Assembly: GCA_018646675.1 (NCBI GenBank)
Contig: JABGUH010000042.1
Coordinates: forward strand, 1 to 64,000
Length of the DNA stretch: 64,000 nt
Reading direction: 5' to 3'
From: Bdellovibrionales bacterium
GTDB lineage: Bacteria > Bdellovibrionota > Bacteriovoracia > Bacteriovoracales > Bacteriovoracaceae
Shown: piece after piece, positions 26,292 to 34,795 of the stretch
How the letters are laid out: each line of letters starts with the position of its first letter
How positions within the stretch are numbered: the stretch's first letter is position 1
Notes under the pieces: generated by a model
What the model saw: the letters and a program-made list of their open reading frames with translations, nothing else
Databases searched by the model: none
What the model was told of the DNA's origin: nothing
Translations under genes and position numbers: made by a program

Positions 26292-27176
26292 CTAGAGGAG
26301 GACAATAAAGTCGGCCAGTGGGCCATAAACCTCATGAGGGATTACTAGCTGGTCAATCTCCTGCTGGCCCATATCAGCCGAATTGATCAGCTTGACTGTT
26401 GCGGTTGGTAGGCTGGAGAGATTTTTTAACTCAGCTACAACGCCGTCGTTATAGTCAGAGTGAAATGATCCAACAACCAAGAAGTGAATTGGATGACGAC
26501 TCTGCTCCTCCATCTGAAAAGCCATCACACAATCAGTATAAGACTGGGCGGCAAAATATCCGGCCAGCTCATCCCCATTTACATGGCCACCCATCGCATC
26601 AAAAAAGCGCTGAAGATAATCTTCACTACCAAGACGCATATTAGGAGGGACAAGCGAAGGATCAAGAGAGTCTAGACCTTCAAGACGCAATTGACGCTTG
26701 ACTGGACGCTCAGCATTAACTCCATGCAGCTCCCCTCCGACGACTTTGACTGCATTGAGCATCGGAAGATAAGGTGAGTGTTTCGCTCCTCGTTCCTCGC
26801 TGTTGAAAAGTTCAGTCAAAAATTGATCGCTGTCAGTGCGATTATTTAAGTATCGAGAAAAGGCACTCTCAGTGCGATCTTGATTAACGTAGTCAAGAAA
26901 CTCCCAAGAGACACTAACTCCACCTAAAAGACGATGGTGAACCGCCATATCATGAATAATAAACCCTTGGGCCCGGTGAATTTCTGAATCATAGTGGTAC
27001 TCACCAAGTACAATGTTGCCATCAACGGGCAGCGCGTTAAGTAGATCGACATAGGAGATATAGCGTTGGTTTACACTATCATAGATTGCCCGAGGTGCAC
27101 TCAACTCAGATCCAAGGATCGCACCACTACCAATAAGTGAGATGACCATAGCAAAAGTTACTAGTATAAGTTTCAT
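26292..27176 (-). CDS. ChaN-family (DUF399) haem-binding-like protein
   Basis: A protein of 294 residues with an N-terminal signal sequence (hydrophobic 3-20, ending near LGSELS). The VLGEYHYDSEIHRAQ motif close to the start and the FLVVGSFHSDYNDGVV segment near the C-terminus are the conserved blocks of ChaN/DUF399 proteins, which are EreA/ChaN-like folds; Campylobacter ChaN binds haem at the outer membrane. No TonB-receptor gene is nearby. It lies upstream of the cytochrome-rich act operon on the same strand with a 198-base gap, so haem handling is a plausible but unproven link. It is divergent from the MoeB-like gene. Confidence 0.8.
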   Translation of the reverse strand: MKLILVTFAMVISLIGSGAILGSELSAPRAIYDSVNQRYISYVDLLNALPVDGNIVLGEYHYDSEIHRAQGFIIHDMAVHHRLLGGVSVSWEFLDYVNQDRTESAFSRYLNNRTDSDQFLTELFNSEERGAKHSPYLPMLNAVKVVGGELHGVNAERPVKRQLRLEGLDSLDPSLVPPNMRLGSEDYLQRFFDAMGGHVNGDELAGYFAAQSYTDCVMAFQMEEQSRHPIHFLVVGSFHSDYNDGVVAELKNLSSLPTATVKLINSADMGQQEIDQLVIPHEVYGPLADFIVLL

Positions 27177-27272
27177 TCAACTCCCCTTGAGTTACAGATA
27201 TTCTTAGGAATAGCTATTTATAGTGGCCAAAAGCTACTCTAACTGGCATTAAAAACGCAAGGAGTATTACAA

Positions 27273-28397
27273 ATGTTACAAGGTGAACTTAGCAATAAAG
27301 AGAGAATTCGCTACCTGCGTCATCTACTAATGCCTCAGGTTGGGACCCAAGGACAACTCCGCCTAAAACATGCTAACATACTGATAATAGGGGCAGGTGG
27401 GCTGGGAGGAGTGGTCGCCAGTTACCTTGCGGCCGCAGGGGTGGGCAGACTCACCCTGGTTGATGGGGATCACGTAGATGCCACTAACCTCTCCCGTCAG
27501 CTAATTCACTCTAGTGCTGGTACTCAAACTCCGGCCCCGCTCAAGGTAGACTCGGCACGAGAGCGGATCAAAACGATCAACCCCTACACCACTCTAACAA
27601 CCCATAGTGATTTTTTCACTGCTAAAACTGCAGCAGAGCTACTACCTGAGTGTGACCTCATCTGCGACTGCACTGACAACTTTAAGAGTCGCTATCTTAT
27701 AAATGATGCGGCAATTAAGTATAAAAAAAGTATCGTCTTTGCCTCCCTCTACCATTTTGAGGGGCAGCTCTCAGTCTGGAACCATGAAAATAGTGGAGGC
27801 TGCCTGCGCTGTGCCTACCCAATTGATGGTGAGATCAAGGAGCGGGCCAGTTGCCAGGAGAGTGGAGTTTTGGGAGTCACGCCAGCAATTCTTGGCACCA
27901 TGCAGGCTCAAGAGGTAATTAAAATAGTTCTAGGAATCGGTAAGATTGCAGCTGGTCAGATAATCTCTTATGATGGATTGAATCACACCATAGATCAATT
28001 TATGGTCCCGATTAATCCCAACTGTATCTGCCAAAGGCCAGATGAAGTTAATCTTGATCACTATAGTCAAGCTCCGATGCCATTTCAACAAGATCCCCTA
28101 TCAATCAATATATTAGAAATATTGGCACAGACACCTGCTCCTCATATTATTGATCTACGCTCATATGAGGAGATGGTCGAACTCCCTGATCAACTTGAAG
28201 AGTGCGCAACTCTACTGCCAATGGAAAAAGAGAGTGTCGAGGAGTTTATCACCAATAATCCTCACTCTCCCTACTATCTACTATGCCAACAGGGAGTGGA
28301 CTCACTGGTTTTGGCGCGTGAACTTGTTCAAAAGGGATGGTCTGATATCTTCAGTATTAATGGTGGCGTCAGTAAAATTTACCTCGATCTTCCATAA
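27273..28397 (+). CDS. E1-like adenylyltransferase with rhodanese domain (MoeB/ThiF family)
   Basis: A protein of 374 residues that activates the C-terminus of a ubiquitin-like sulfur carrier (MoaD/ThiS type). Residues 1-255 are the E1 domain: nucleotide loop GAGGLGGVVASYLAAAGVG (40-58), zinc pairs C177/C180 and C251/C253, and C194 in the RASCQESGVLG loop. Residues about 275-374 are a diverged rhodanese domain with HIIDLRSYEEM and a candidate active Cys338 (LLCQQGVDS). The architecture matches MoeBR/MOCS3-like proteins. It has an AAGGAG ribosome site. It is followed by a Cys/Met-metabolism PLP enzyme, suggesting a role in sulfur transfer; no carrier protein gene is in the window. Confidence 0.9.
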   Translation: MLQGELSNKERIRYLRHLLMPQVGTQGQLRLKHANILIIGAGGLGGVVASYLAAAGVGRLTLVDGDHVDATNLSRQLIHSSAGTQTPAPLKVDSARERIKTINPYTTLTTHSDFFTAKTAAELLPECDLICDCTDNFKSRYLINDAAIKYKKSIVFASLYHFEGQLSVWNHENSGGCLRCAYPIDGEIKERASCQESGVLGVTPAILGTMQAQEVIKIVLGIGKIAAGQIISYDGLNHTIDQFMVPINPNCICQRPDEVNLDHYSQAPMPFQQDPLSINILEILAQTPAPHIIDLRSYEEMVELPDQLEECATLLPMEKESVEEFITNNPHSPYYLLCQQGVDSLVLARELVQKGWSDIFSINGGVSKIYLDLP

Positions 28398-28482
28398 TCC
28401 CCATCATCGTTATTTCTAATGACACCCCTTTATTTTAGCGCTAGGCTCGTTAAACAATTTAGTACTATCAGGAGGCAGTGCG

Positions 28483-29763
28483 ATGAAACAGGATGAGAGC
28501 TTCAAACTTGCAGATTATCAACCTGAAACCCATGCCCTTTCCCTTGGCTACGACCCAGCACTCTCCCAGGGAGCTGTTAAGCCACCAGCATTTCTTACAT
28601 CAACATTTCAATTTGCCTCTGCTGAAGATGGAAAACGTTTCTTTGAGTTGGCGTATGGCTTAAAAGAACGCGAGCAGGGCGAAGATCCGGGGCTTATTTA
28701 TAGCCGAATCAATAACCCCAATCTACAAATTTTCGAAGAGCGAATCTCTGCGTGGGACCAGACTGAAAAGGGATCTATATTCTCCTCAGGAATGGCGGCA
28801 ATCTCTACTACTTTCTTGAGTCTACTCTCACCGGGTGATTGTCTAATTACCACCTCACCCATCTACGGTGGAACCCATTTTCTATTTGAAAACATCCTTC
28901 CTAAATTTGGAATAACAGTTCACACTGTCAGCGCAGGAGATAATACTCTTGATGAGATCAAAACTATTCTGCCTACGATTGATCAAAAAAGTCTAAAAGC
29001 TTTTTACATTGAGACACCGGCCAACCCCTCCAATGCTCTCGTTGATATTGAAGAGATCTCTAACCTGGCCAAAGAGCTCTCCGAGCAACGTAGTTCGGAA
29101 GATGCCAAAATTATCACCATTGTGGACAACACATTTTTAGGGCCCGTCTTTCAGCGTCCGGTGAAACATGGTGCTGATTTGATTATCTACTCCGCCACCA
29201 AATTTATTGGTGGCCATAGCGATATTATTGCCGGAGTAGTCACAGGTACTACTGTGCTGATTGATTCCATCAATGTCTATCGAACGATTATGGGCACCAT
29301 GGCCACCCCCTTTACTGGCTGGCTCTTGTTGCGCTCACTGGAAACCCTCTCGGTACGCATGCGAAGACAAGCCAAAAGTGCCAAAAAGCTGGCCAAGATG
29401 TTAAGTGAACACCCCAAGGTTCGCCAAGTTAACTATCCCGACCTGTTAGAGGAGGGATGCAAACAGTTCTATACCTATAAAAAACAGTGCTCTGGCCCCG
29501 GCTCACTGATTGCATTTGAAATTGATGGTGGGGAGGAAGAAGCCTTTAAAGTACTAAATAGTTTTAAGATATGTCGTCTAGCAGTCTCGCTCGGAGGCAC
29601 TGAAAGTCTAGTAGAGCACCCGATGTCCATGACCCACTCTGATGTTCCTCCAGAGCTTCTAGAGAAGTATGGGGTAAAGCCTGGAGTTATTAGAATGTCC
29701 GTAGGTATTGAGCATGAAAGTGATATTAAAAAGGATCTGCTACAAGCCTTAGATACCATTTAA
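28483..29763 (+). CDS. Cys/Met-metabolism PLP-dependent enzyme (cystathionine gamma-synthase/lyase-like)
   Basis: A PLP enzyme of 426 residues of the gamma-synthase/gamma-lyase/sulfhydrylase family. It shows YSRINNPN (PLP-phosphate region of the neighbouring subunit), FSSGMAAIST, VDNTF with Asp215, and the Schiff-base lysine K240 in YSATKFIGGHSD. The C-terminal RLAVSLGGTESLVEHPMSMT is diagnostic of the family. Substrate (O-acetylhomoserine, cystathionine or methionine) cannot be told from sequence alone; similarity looks closest to methionine-gamma-lyase-like proteins, low certainty. AGGAGG ribosome site. Its stop abuts the stop of the convergent gene with no spacer. Confidence 0.9.
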   Translation: MKQDESFKLADYQPETHALSLGYDPALSQGAVKPPAFLTSTFQFASAEDGKRFFELAYGLKEREQGEDPGLIYSRINNPNLQIFEERISAWDQTEKGSIFSSGMAAISTTFLSLLSPGDCLITTSPIYGGTHFLFENILPKFGITVHTVSAGDNTLDEIKTILPTIDQKSLKAFYIETPANPSNALVDIEEISNLAKELSEQRSSEDAKIITIVDNTFLGPVFQRPVKHGADLIIYSATKFIGGHSDIIAGVVTGTTVLIDSINVYRTIMGTMATPFTGWLLLRSLETLSVRMRRQAKSAKKLAKMLSEHPKVRQVNYPDLLEEGCKQFYTYKKQCSGPGSLIAFEIDGGEEEAFKVLNSFKICRLAVSLGGTESLVEHPMSMTHSDVPPELLEKYGVKPGVIRMSVGIEHESDIKKDLLQALDTI

Positions 29764-30933
29764 CTAATAATTTGTCTGTACCCCAAACATCAAAGTCAAC
29801 TCTCCACCAAAAGGATAGTCAATCTGATCGTTCTCACCGCTATTCCAAGCGGTCGTAAGCACTGCCCCCTTACCCCTCTCAAGGGAGTGAGGTAGATGGA
29901 AAGCAAAATCTCCCACTAAAACCAGATCCAATTTCCCCAAGATCTCTCTCGCCTGAAGAATCTGCCCAACTCGCGGAGAGATCGTTAGATCCCAAAAAGA
30001 TCGCTCTTCACTAGAGCCGGTTGGTAACTGCTGCAAGACAAATGCTCGCGTAAACAGAAAGGAAAATCCACCATAGAGCGTCAGGCGAAATTGCGGCCGA
30101 CGGAAAAGATCATAGGACAAGGTAGGGCCTATTCCAATATCTAACTTTAGCTCCTGAGCAAAATTACCGTTGGCCAATCGCAAATCTGACTGACCGGAAA
30201 AGATATTAACCATTCCACCAAAAAAAAAGCGATTGGTTTGATCAAACTCTAACCCCTTTTGAAAATGTGCTGCCAAACCTGTACGCAAAGAGAAATCCTC
30301 ACGAGCGACCGCGGAGCGGTAATTATAGTTTACCTTGCGCTGTCCCCCCCCACCGGTAAGAATCTGCAGCCGATACTGCTCCAAGCGGTGCAATGGATAA
30401 CCGTCGGGAAGAGGTTCTGTCAGACGGTAGTCAGTGTAGTCCCTAGGAAGAGATGATACTGGCTTATCATTCTCTCGATCATCACGATAGATAATCTTGA
30501 TGTGTTCACGAGCAACATATGCTACTGCTCCACGTCGATCAATCGTCTGAACAAAATATAGCTGACCATCCTTTTGGTCAGCATCAATCATACTATCCAG
30601 ATATCCTTCAACATCTTCCATCCTGTCCAGATCGACAATCAATGTTTCACCATCATCAGGTATTTGTGACAAAACAGTTCCTTGCAGAGTGGAACGATCA
30701 AAGTGTAGGCTATCATAGTGCTCCTGATAGGAGTGCCCACCAATATCCCGTGCATGAATAAATAGCTTCTCACCTCGACTAAGATATTGAACAATCGCTG
30801 ATTTAAAACTACGCTGTTTAAACAGCGGTGCGCGTAGTACTGTCACAACTGCTTCTGTTGCATTCAAACTATGAGACAGTGTCACCACAACAATCCAAAT
30901 TAATAGATGTCCTAGATAGTTAGAAGGTGACAT
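29764..30933 (-). CDS. Predicted outer-membrane beta-barrel protein A
   Basis: A protein of 389 residues with an N-terminal signal sequence (about 8-26). The first 165 residues form a soluble domain with SH3-like beta features (VVTVLRAPLFKQRSFKSAIV then YLSRGEKLFIHARDIGG). The last 200 residues alternate polar and hydrophobic residues with aromatic girdles, as in a small outer-membrane barrel; it ends in NY rather than Phe. No family recognised. It overlaps the second barrel gene by 14 bases, so the two are translated together. It may be an envelope sensor or a structural pair, which is inference. Confidence 0.55.
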   Translation of the reverse strand: MSPSNYLGHLLIWIVVVTLSHSLNATEAVVTVLRAPLFKQRSFKSAIVQYLSRGEKLFIHARDIGGHSYQEHYDSLHFDRSTLQGTVLSQIPDDGETLIVDLDRMEDVEGYLDSMIDADQKDGQLYFVQTIDRRGAVAYVAREHIKIIYRDDRENDKPVSSLPRDYTDYRLTEPLPDGYPLHRLEQYRLQILTGGGGQRKVNYNYRSAVAREDFSLRTGLAAHFQKGLEFDQTNRFFFGGMVNIFSGQSDLRLANGNFAQELKLDIGIGPTLSYDLFRRPQFRLTLYGGFSFLFTRAFVLQQLPTGSSEERSFWDLTISPRVGQILQAREILGKLDLVLVGDFAFHLPHSLERGKGAVLTTAWNSGENDQIDYPFGGELTLMFGVQTNY

Positions 30934-31975
30934 TGAAATTGTATCCTAAATTTATAGCGAAACTATGTACTGCAACCCGCTCACTCAAGAGAGATAAGTT
31001 ATCTTGAAGCGGCTCATCCTGAAAAGATAGCTGAGAGATGCGATAAGCCGCTCCTAGCGTAAAGCTTTCACTAATTGCCACTTGCAGGTTAAATTGCCAA
31101 CTATTAGAAGTAAGACGATAACTGATTCCGTCATCACTCTCCATAATAAAAAGGGGGGAGAACTGATAAGTGACAAGGAAAGTCAGTGGATAACGAGTAC
31201 TCCAACTCAATGGCATCTTAAGAGTTGCCCCCAGATCAAAAGCATTCCAGGAGTAGTTTTTAAGACCTCCTTGCTGCCATCCAAGATTCAAACCAAAAGC
31301 AATTGGAAAAGAGTAACGAGGAAAGATATTAGATTCTAGTCTCCACGCGCCTACATTTTGATTGTCACTGCCGACCTGGTTAAAGTAGTTTAGGGACATA
31401 AGTTCACGGTAGCCTATAATCTGTCCATCTACTATTAGCTCTGAATCTGCCCGATAGTCTCTTCCATCATTTTCATAGCTGGTAATATGTTTTTTAGGAG
31501 TGGGGCCAAGTTTACGATCCGCTTCAAGAGTAACTAAGCTGGATGCTAATGTGGAATAAATCACCTTACCACTTTTACTCAACAGAAAGACAATATCTCT
31601 CTCCTTTGAGGAGTGGATTGCCCTTACCTGCCACTGTTTTTGGGCGACAAAACTTTTATCATCACTTAGGCGAGTAACCACGGACCCACTCTTTAAAAGA
31701 GCGTAATACTCCCCCGGCAAAATTCCGTGGGATGCGGGCACCATCTGCAATTGACGAAGGTCATCTGGCGTATAACCTCTCTTTACCTTAGGATAGTTGT
31801 TTTTTGACTCTGGCTCCCAAGAAATAGAGTCGAGCTCGATATAGTTTAAATCCAGCCCACTCTCTTTTTCCATTAACTGATCAAATAGATTTTCCTCCGC
31901 ACTAGATGGATTAAGAGCTGCCCCAACTAGGACTACTATGATTACTGTCAGAAATTTAAAATCAGAGGTCATCAT
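30920..31975 (-). CDS. Predicted outer-membrane beta-barrel protein B
   Basis: About 351 residues with a signal sequence (FLTVIIVVLVGAALNPSSAEE). The N-terminal part carries a soluble domain with PASHGILPGEYYALLKSG. The C-terminal 150 residues have regularly spaced amphipathic strands and end in NLGYNFNVTF, a terminal Phe expected of barrel-assembly-machinery substrates. The frame is open to 32041, but two adjacent ATGs at 31975 and 31972 place the signal sequence at the true N-terminus. It starts within the 3' end of the Nudix gene and ends within the next barrel gene. Domain order resembles its neighbour, so the two may be distant paralogues. Confidence 0.6.
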   Translation of the reverse strand: MMTSDFKFLTVIIVVLVGAALNPSSAEENLFDQLMEKESGLDLNYIELDSISWEPESKNNYPKVKRGYTPDDLRQLQMVPASHGILPGEYYALLKSGSVVTRLSDDKSFVAQKQWQVRAIHSSKERDIVFLLSKSGKVIYSTLASSLVTLEADRKLGPTPKKHITSYENDGRDYRADSELIVDGQIIGYRELMSLNYFNQVGSDNQNVGAWRLESNIFPRYSFPIAFGLNLGWQQGGLKNYSWNAFDLGATLKMPLSWSTRYPLTFLVTYQFSPLFIMESDDGISYRLTSNSWQFNLQVAISESFTLGAAYRISQLSFQDEPLQDNLSLLSERVAVHSFAINLGYNFNVTF

Positions 31976-32405
31976 CTGATTTAGTAATATATGAAACGGC
32001 TTGTGAAAATGCCTCATAGTTTGAATTATAACCAAAGTCATCCCGCTTTACACGCTCAATTGCATAAAAATCGTACTCAATGTGCTCCGAAGATATAATA
32101 ATTGATGGGGGAGTGGACTGCCTAATTATTGCTAAATAGACACTCTCCTGACAACTCTTTCCATACTGATCAACAAAGTCAAACGTCTGATGCATTTCAA
32201 TCAGTTTAGATACCAGAAGCCCGGTCTCTTCCTGTAGCTCCCGACTGGCCGCTGTTGACAGTGACTCTCCGGCTTCAACCCCACCAGTTACATTCTGCCA
32301 AAAACCACCTCTATTGGCATTGGTTTTCAAACGTAAAAGCTGACATTTATTGTCTGGAGAAAGCCACAAGAGAACTACTTGCACCTTTTGTCTAAGTGAT
32401 GACAT
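31962..32405 (-). CDS. Nudix hydrolase
   Basis: A protein of 147 residues with a perfect Nudix box at residues 41-63 (GGVEAGESLSTAASRELQEE then TGL; GX5EX7REUXEEXGU). It should cleave a nucleoside diphosphate linked to another moiety, with Mg2+ held by the box glutamates. The FWQNVTGGVEAGE lead-in resembles dihydroneopterin-triphosphate or dATP pyrophosphatases, but the substrate is not determinable. It overlaps the barrel gene downstream and follows the FliG-like gene by nine bases. Confidence 0.92.
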   Translation of the reverse strand: MSSLRQKVQVVLLWLSPDNKCQLLRLKTNANRGGFWQNVTGGVEAGESLSTAASRELQEETGLLVSKLIEMHQTFDFVDQYGKSCQESVYLAIIRQSTPPSIIISSEHIEYDFYAIERVKRDDFGYNSNYEAFSQAVSYITKSDDDL

Positions 32406-32414
32406 AAAAAATGA

Positions 32415-32843
32415 TCAGAGCAAAATGAGTGATCTTCTACTTAGTGAGACTAAAAGTTCAATAACCTTATCCCTGGCACGCTTGACTAGGGTTGATTCTC
32501 GTTCGATCTGCTTGACCATCAGGGCAAATGCTCTTTTCGCATACTCATGGTCTGTTAAGGAGAGTGCTCGACGCTGAAAATCAGGATCACATCCACGCAG
32601 GGCAACCCCCATGATAGATGAGTCCAAATATTGAATAACTTTTGCTAAATTAGTATCATTTAAGGATAAAAAATCCTCAAAGGTCAGACTTGAACTCTCT
32701 AACTCTTGTGCCATCGAGGCATTTCTCTGACGTATTCCCTGTAACAATTTTTTGCGTTCATCTGCACTCATAAAACGCAGCATCTCAACAATCTGACTTT
32801 TGCCATTTAAAAAAATACTGTCTGCATTGGTCGGTGTTGACAT
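32415..32843 (-). CDS. Stand-alone FliG C-terminal-like domain protein
   Basis: A protein of 142 residues. Residues about 53-137 match the order of the FliG C-terminal domain: a FEDFLSLNDTNLAKVIQYLD segment, then the ALRG turn (FliG: LALKGA), DPDFQRRALSL, a YAKRAFALMV helix and an IELLVSLSRR closing helix. Full FliG (about 330 residues, N, M and C domains) forms the flagellar switch ring; here only a C-like unit is present. It could interact with motor or C-ring components, or serve a separate system. It follows a coiled-coil gene. The family call is by pattern and needs profile comparison. Confidence 0.6.
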   Translation of the reverse strand: MSTPTNADSIFLNGKSQIVEMLRFMSADERKKLLQGIRQRNASMAQELESSSLTFEDFLSLNDTNLAKVIQYLDSSIMGVALRGCDPDFQRRALSLTDHEYAKRAFALMVKQIERESTLVKRARDKVIELLVSLSRRSLILL

Positions 32844-32884
32844 ATCTAAATCCTCCTGGGGACAAATGCGCGAAACTATAACCC

Positions 32885-33313
32885 TTAACTACCCAAGCGC
32901 ATTTTCGCTTTTTCAAATTTCTTGCTTGCATTTTCTAAGGTTTGCTTATGAGACTGTAACATATTATTCAGCTCGTTATCCTGACTCTCACGAAGTTCTG
33001 CCACTTGATCGTTATGAGTAATATGAAGATCTTTTAATTCATCTGACAGTCGTTTTTTCTCATCCCCCAGAGTCTGAGCATGTTTTGCCCTTGCCTCATG
33101 AATACGGTGTTCCAGTATATTTTTCTCATGGGAAATTTTAGTGTTATAATCTGTCCGCATCTGATCAATTGTCTTATTGGCATTTTTTATTATTTTTCTA
33201 TACTTTCTATCACCATCATTTTTCACTTTATTCACACGTAACTGCTGCTTGCGAGTTTCGCTTTGGTACTGACGATCTACTCTCATTCTCTCAATTGCGG
33301 CTGCTGATGACAT
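32885..33313 (-). CDS. Coiled-coil protein of unknown function
   Basis: About 142 residues, almost entirely charged and helical, with long heptad-like runs (RVDRQYQSETRKQQLRVNKV and later EKKRLSDELKDLHITHND) and no hydrophobic core domain or signal. The frame extends to a GTG at 33355, but an ATG at 33313 gives a cleaner start (MSSAAAIERMRV). It precedes the FliG-like gene by about 40 bases on the same strand, so a structural partner role, for example FliJ/FliH-like, is conceivable but not shown. Confidence 0.6.
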   Translation of the reverse strand: MSSAAAIERMRVDRQYQSETRKQQLRVNKVKNDGDRKYRKIIKNANKTIDQMRTDYNTKISHEKNILEHRIHEARAKHAQTLGDEKKRLSDELKDLHITHNDQVAELRESQDNELNNMLQSHKQTLENASKKFEKAKMRLGS

Positions 33314-33372
33314 AAGCTGATCTCTGGTTCGCCGGTTATGGATGGTCAATAACACACCACCCTTCTACTATA

Positions 33373-33378
33373 TATAAT
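33373..33378 (+). promoter_or_regulatory. Candidate -10 element (TATAAT)
   Basis: A perfect TATAAT hexamer in the divergent gap between the coiled-coil gene and the membrane-protein gene, about 70 bases before the latter's GTG. No convincing -35 at 17 bases upstream was seen, so this is a weak promoter call. Confidence 0.35.
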
Positions 33379-33450
33379 AAACGCTGCTCTGCACTTTCCA
33401 CAATGGCGGTAAATATGGCCCTATCGTCGATAAACCGCTAGACTGTCGTT

Positions 33451-34764
33451 GTGGTAAAGCAAACTAGCACCTTACAAGAAATCAACCAACTATCATTCAA
33501 GCAGTGGATATGCTTCAGTGAAAACAGCCAGTTGTGGGGGAGAGGAAATACCAGAGAGTTTGAAAATTTCTGGCACACACTCTTTCCGCCCAACGTAAAT
33601 TTCAGGAAAATATTATCTAACCTAGATCAGCTGACCCTCGCTCAATACGATGGCCCACTTTACTCTTGGTCTGTATGGCTAAAAGAGCGGTTTATTATCT
33701 ACTGCTTTATTGGTCAGGACTGCCCACTCCTAGAGCTTGCTCAAGTTGCGAAGATGGAGGTCACTACGGTAGCGACCATTATTAGAGATTTTTTAGTTCA
33801 CTACCACCCTGAACCCAGCAAACATTTAAGTTCCTACTTACAAGTCGGAAGTATCCTCTCTCCCAACCGAAATATTCGTTTTTCCAAGCTACCGATTGGC
33901 GATAAGAAGCTACTACGATTTGACCCCACAGCTAAAGACCACTTAATGTTTGAAGTCGAGCTAACGGCAAGTGATTCGTGGCCACTCTTCTACCAGCAAT
34001 CAATGCGCAAGCTCTGCGTTAAGCCCTATCTCTCGCGCAGTAATCTTAACCGAGTAACCACTAATAAATTCATGATGGTGTTATTAGAAATAATACTGCT
34101 ACTTGCACTAGGTACGGCAATTCTAACTATCGTCCAACATGCAAATGTCTGGTATGAAAAATATTTGATTGATAAAATTAGTATTTATGAACCACAACTA
34201 CTCTGGTTAGATAAAACCCTATCCTTCAAAGAGGTAACTCCTCACACGGAAATTGGTGATACTGAGCCTCTCAAACGAGTGGATATCGACAAGGTTTTAG
34301 CAAATAACCTTGAGCTTCCCCCCGAGCTAAAAGCTGATGTGGAGCGATCTGGGACGGAATCAGAAGTAGTCTTAACCTCTTTGCAGACTCTACCAAGAGA
34401 TTTTGATACTGCAGATCTGGAGCAGTCAGGGTATGAAGAGTCCACTCAAGGAGGCTACCGCGATACTCGTTACGGCAGAAAAAGGGTCTACCGCATCATG
34501 GTCAAGTCAATTGATCCCGACTCAACAATTGAAAAAATCAATACTCTATTACAAAAATATACCATCACTCCCGTCGGAGAGGTTCGACCAGGTATGGCCG
34601 TTCCGGGAGGGTTTTACTTTAACCTATTTGCACCTAAACGCTACGTTAAGGAGTTTTTAACTGAAGTAAAAGATAGTTCTGACTCGGTTATCTTTGAGAG
34701 TATGGCAAAGGGCCGAAGCCCTCAAGGTAAGGAACATGTCTTTATCTGGGTTAAGTCAATTTAA
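33451..34764 (+). CDS. Single-pass membrane protein of unknown function
   Basis: A protein of 437 residues: a cytoplasmic N-terminal part of about 210 residues, one transmembrane helix (about 211-230, MMVLLEIILLLALGTAILTI), and an extracytoplasmic C-terminal part. Residues about 90-118 (CPLLELAQVAKMEVTTVATI then IRDFL) look like a helix-turn-helix. The C-terminal 90 residues (YRIMVKSIDPDSTIEKINTL then LQKYTITPVGEV) resemble a small ferredoxin-like fold as in anti-sigma or sporulation-type membrane proteins. I do not recognise the family. An HTH plus TM plus sensor layout would fit a membrane-bound regulator, inferred. Confidence 0.6.
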   Translation: MVKQTSTLQEINQLSFKQWICFSENSQLWGRGNTREFENFWHTLFPPNVNFRKILSNLDQLTLAQYDGPLYSWSVWLKERFIIYCFIGQDCPLLELAQVAKMEVTTVATIIRDFLVHYHPEPSKHLSSYLQVGSILSPNRNIRFSKLPIGDKKLLRFDPTAKDHLMFEVELTASDSWPLFYQQSMRKLCVKPYLSRSNLNRVTTNKFMMVLLEIILLLALGTAILTIVQHANVWYEKYLIDKISIYEPQLLWLDKTLSFKEVTPHTEIGDTEPLKRVDIDKVLANNLELPPELKADVERSGTESEVVLTSLQTLPRDFDTADLEQSGYEESTQGGYRDTRYGRKRVYRIMVKSIDPDSTIEKINTLLQKYTITPVGEVRPGMAVPGGFYFNLFAPKRYVKEFLTEVKDSSDSVIFESMAKGRSPQGKEHVFIWVKSI

Positions 34765-34795
34765 TCGGTCGAAATCAAGTAAAGAGCCCAACTAT

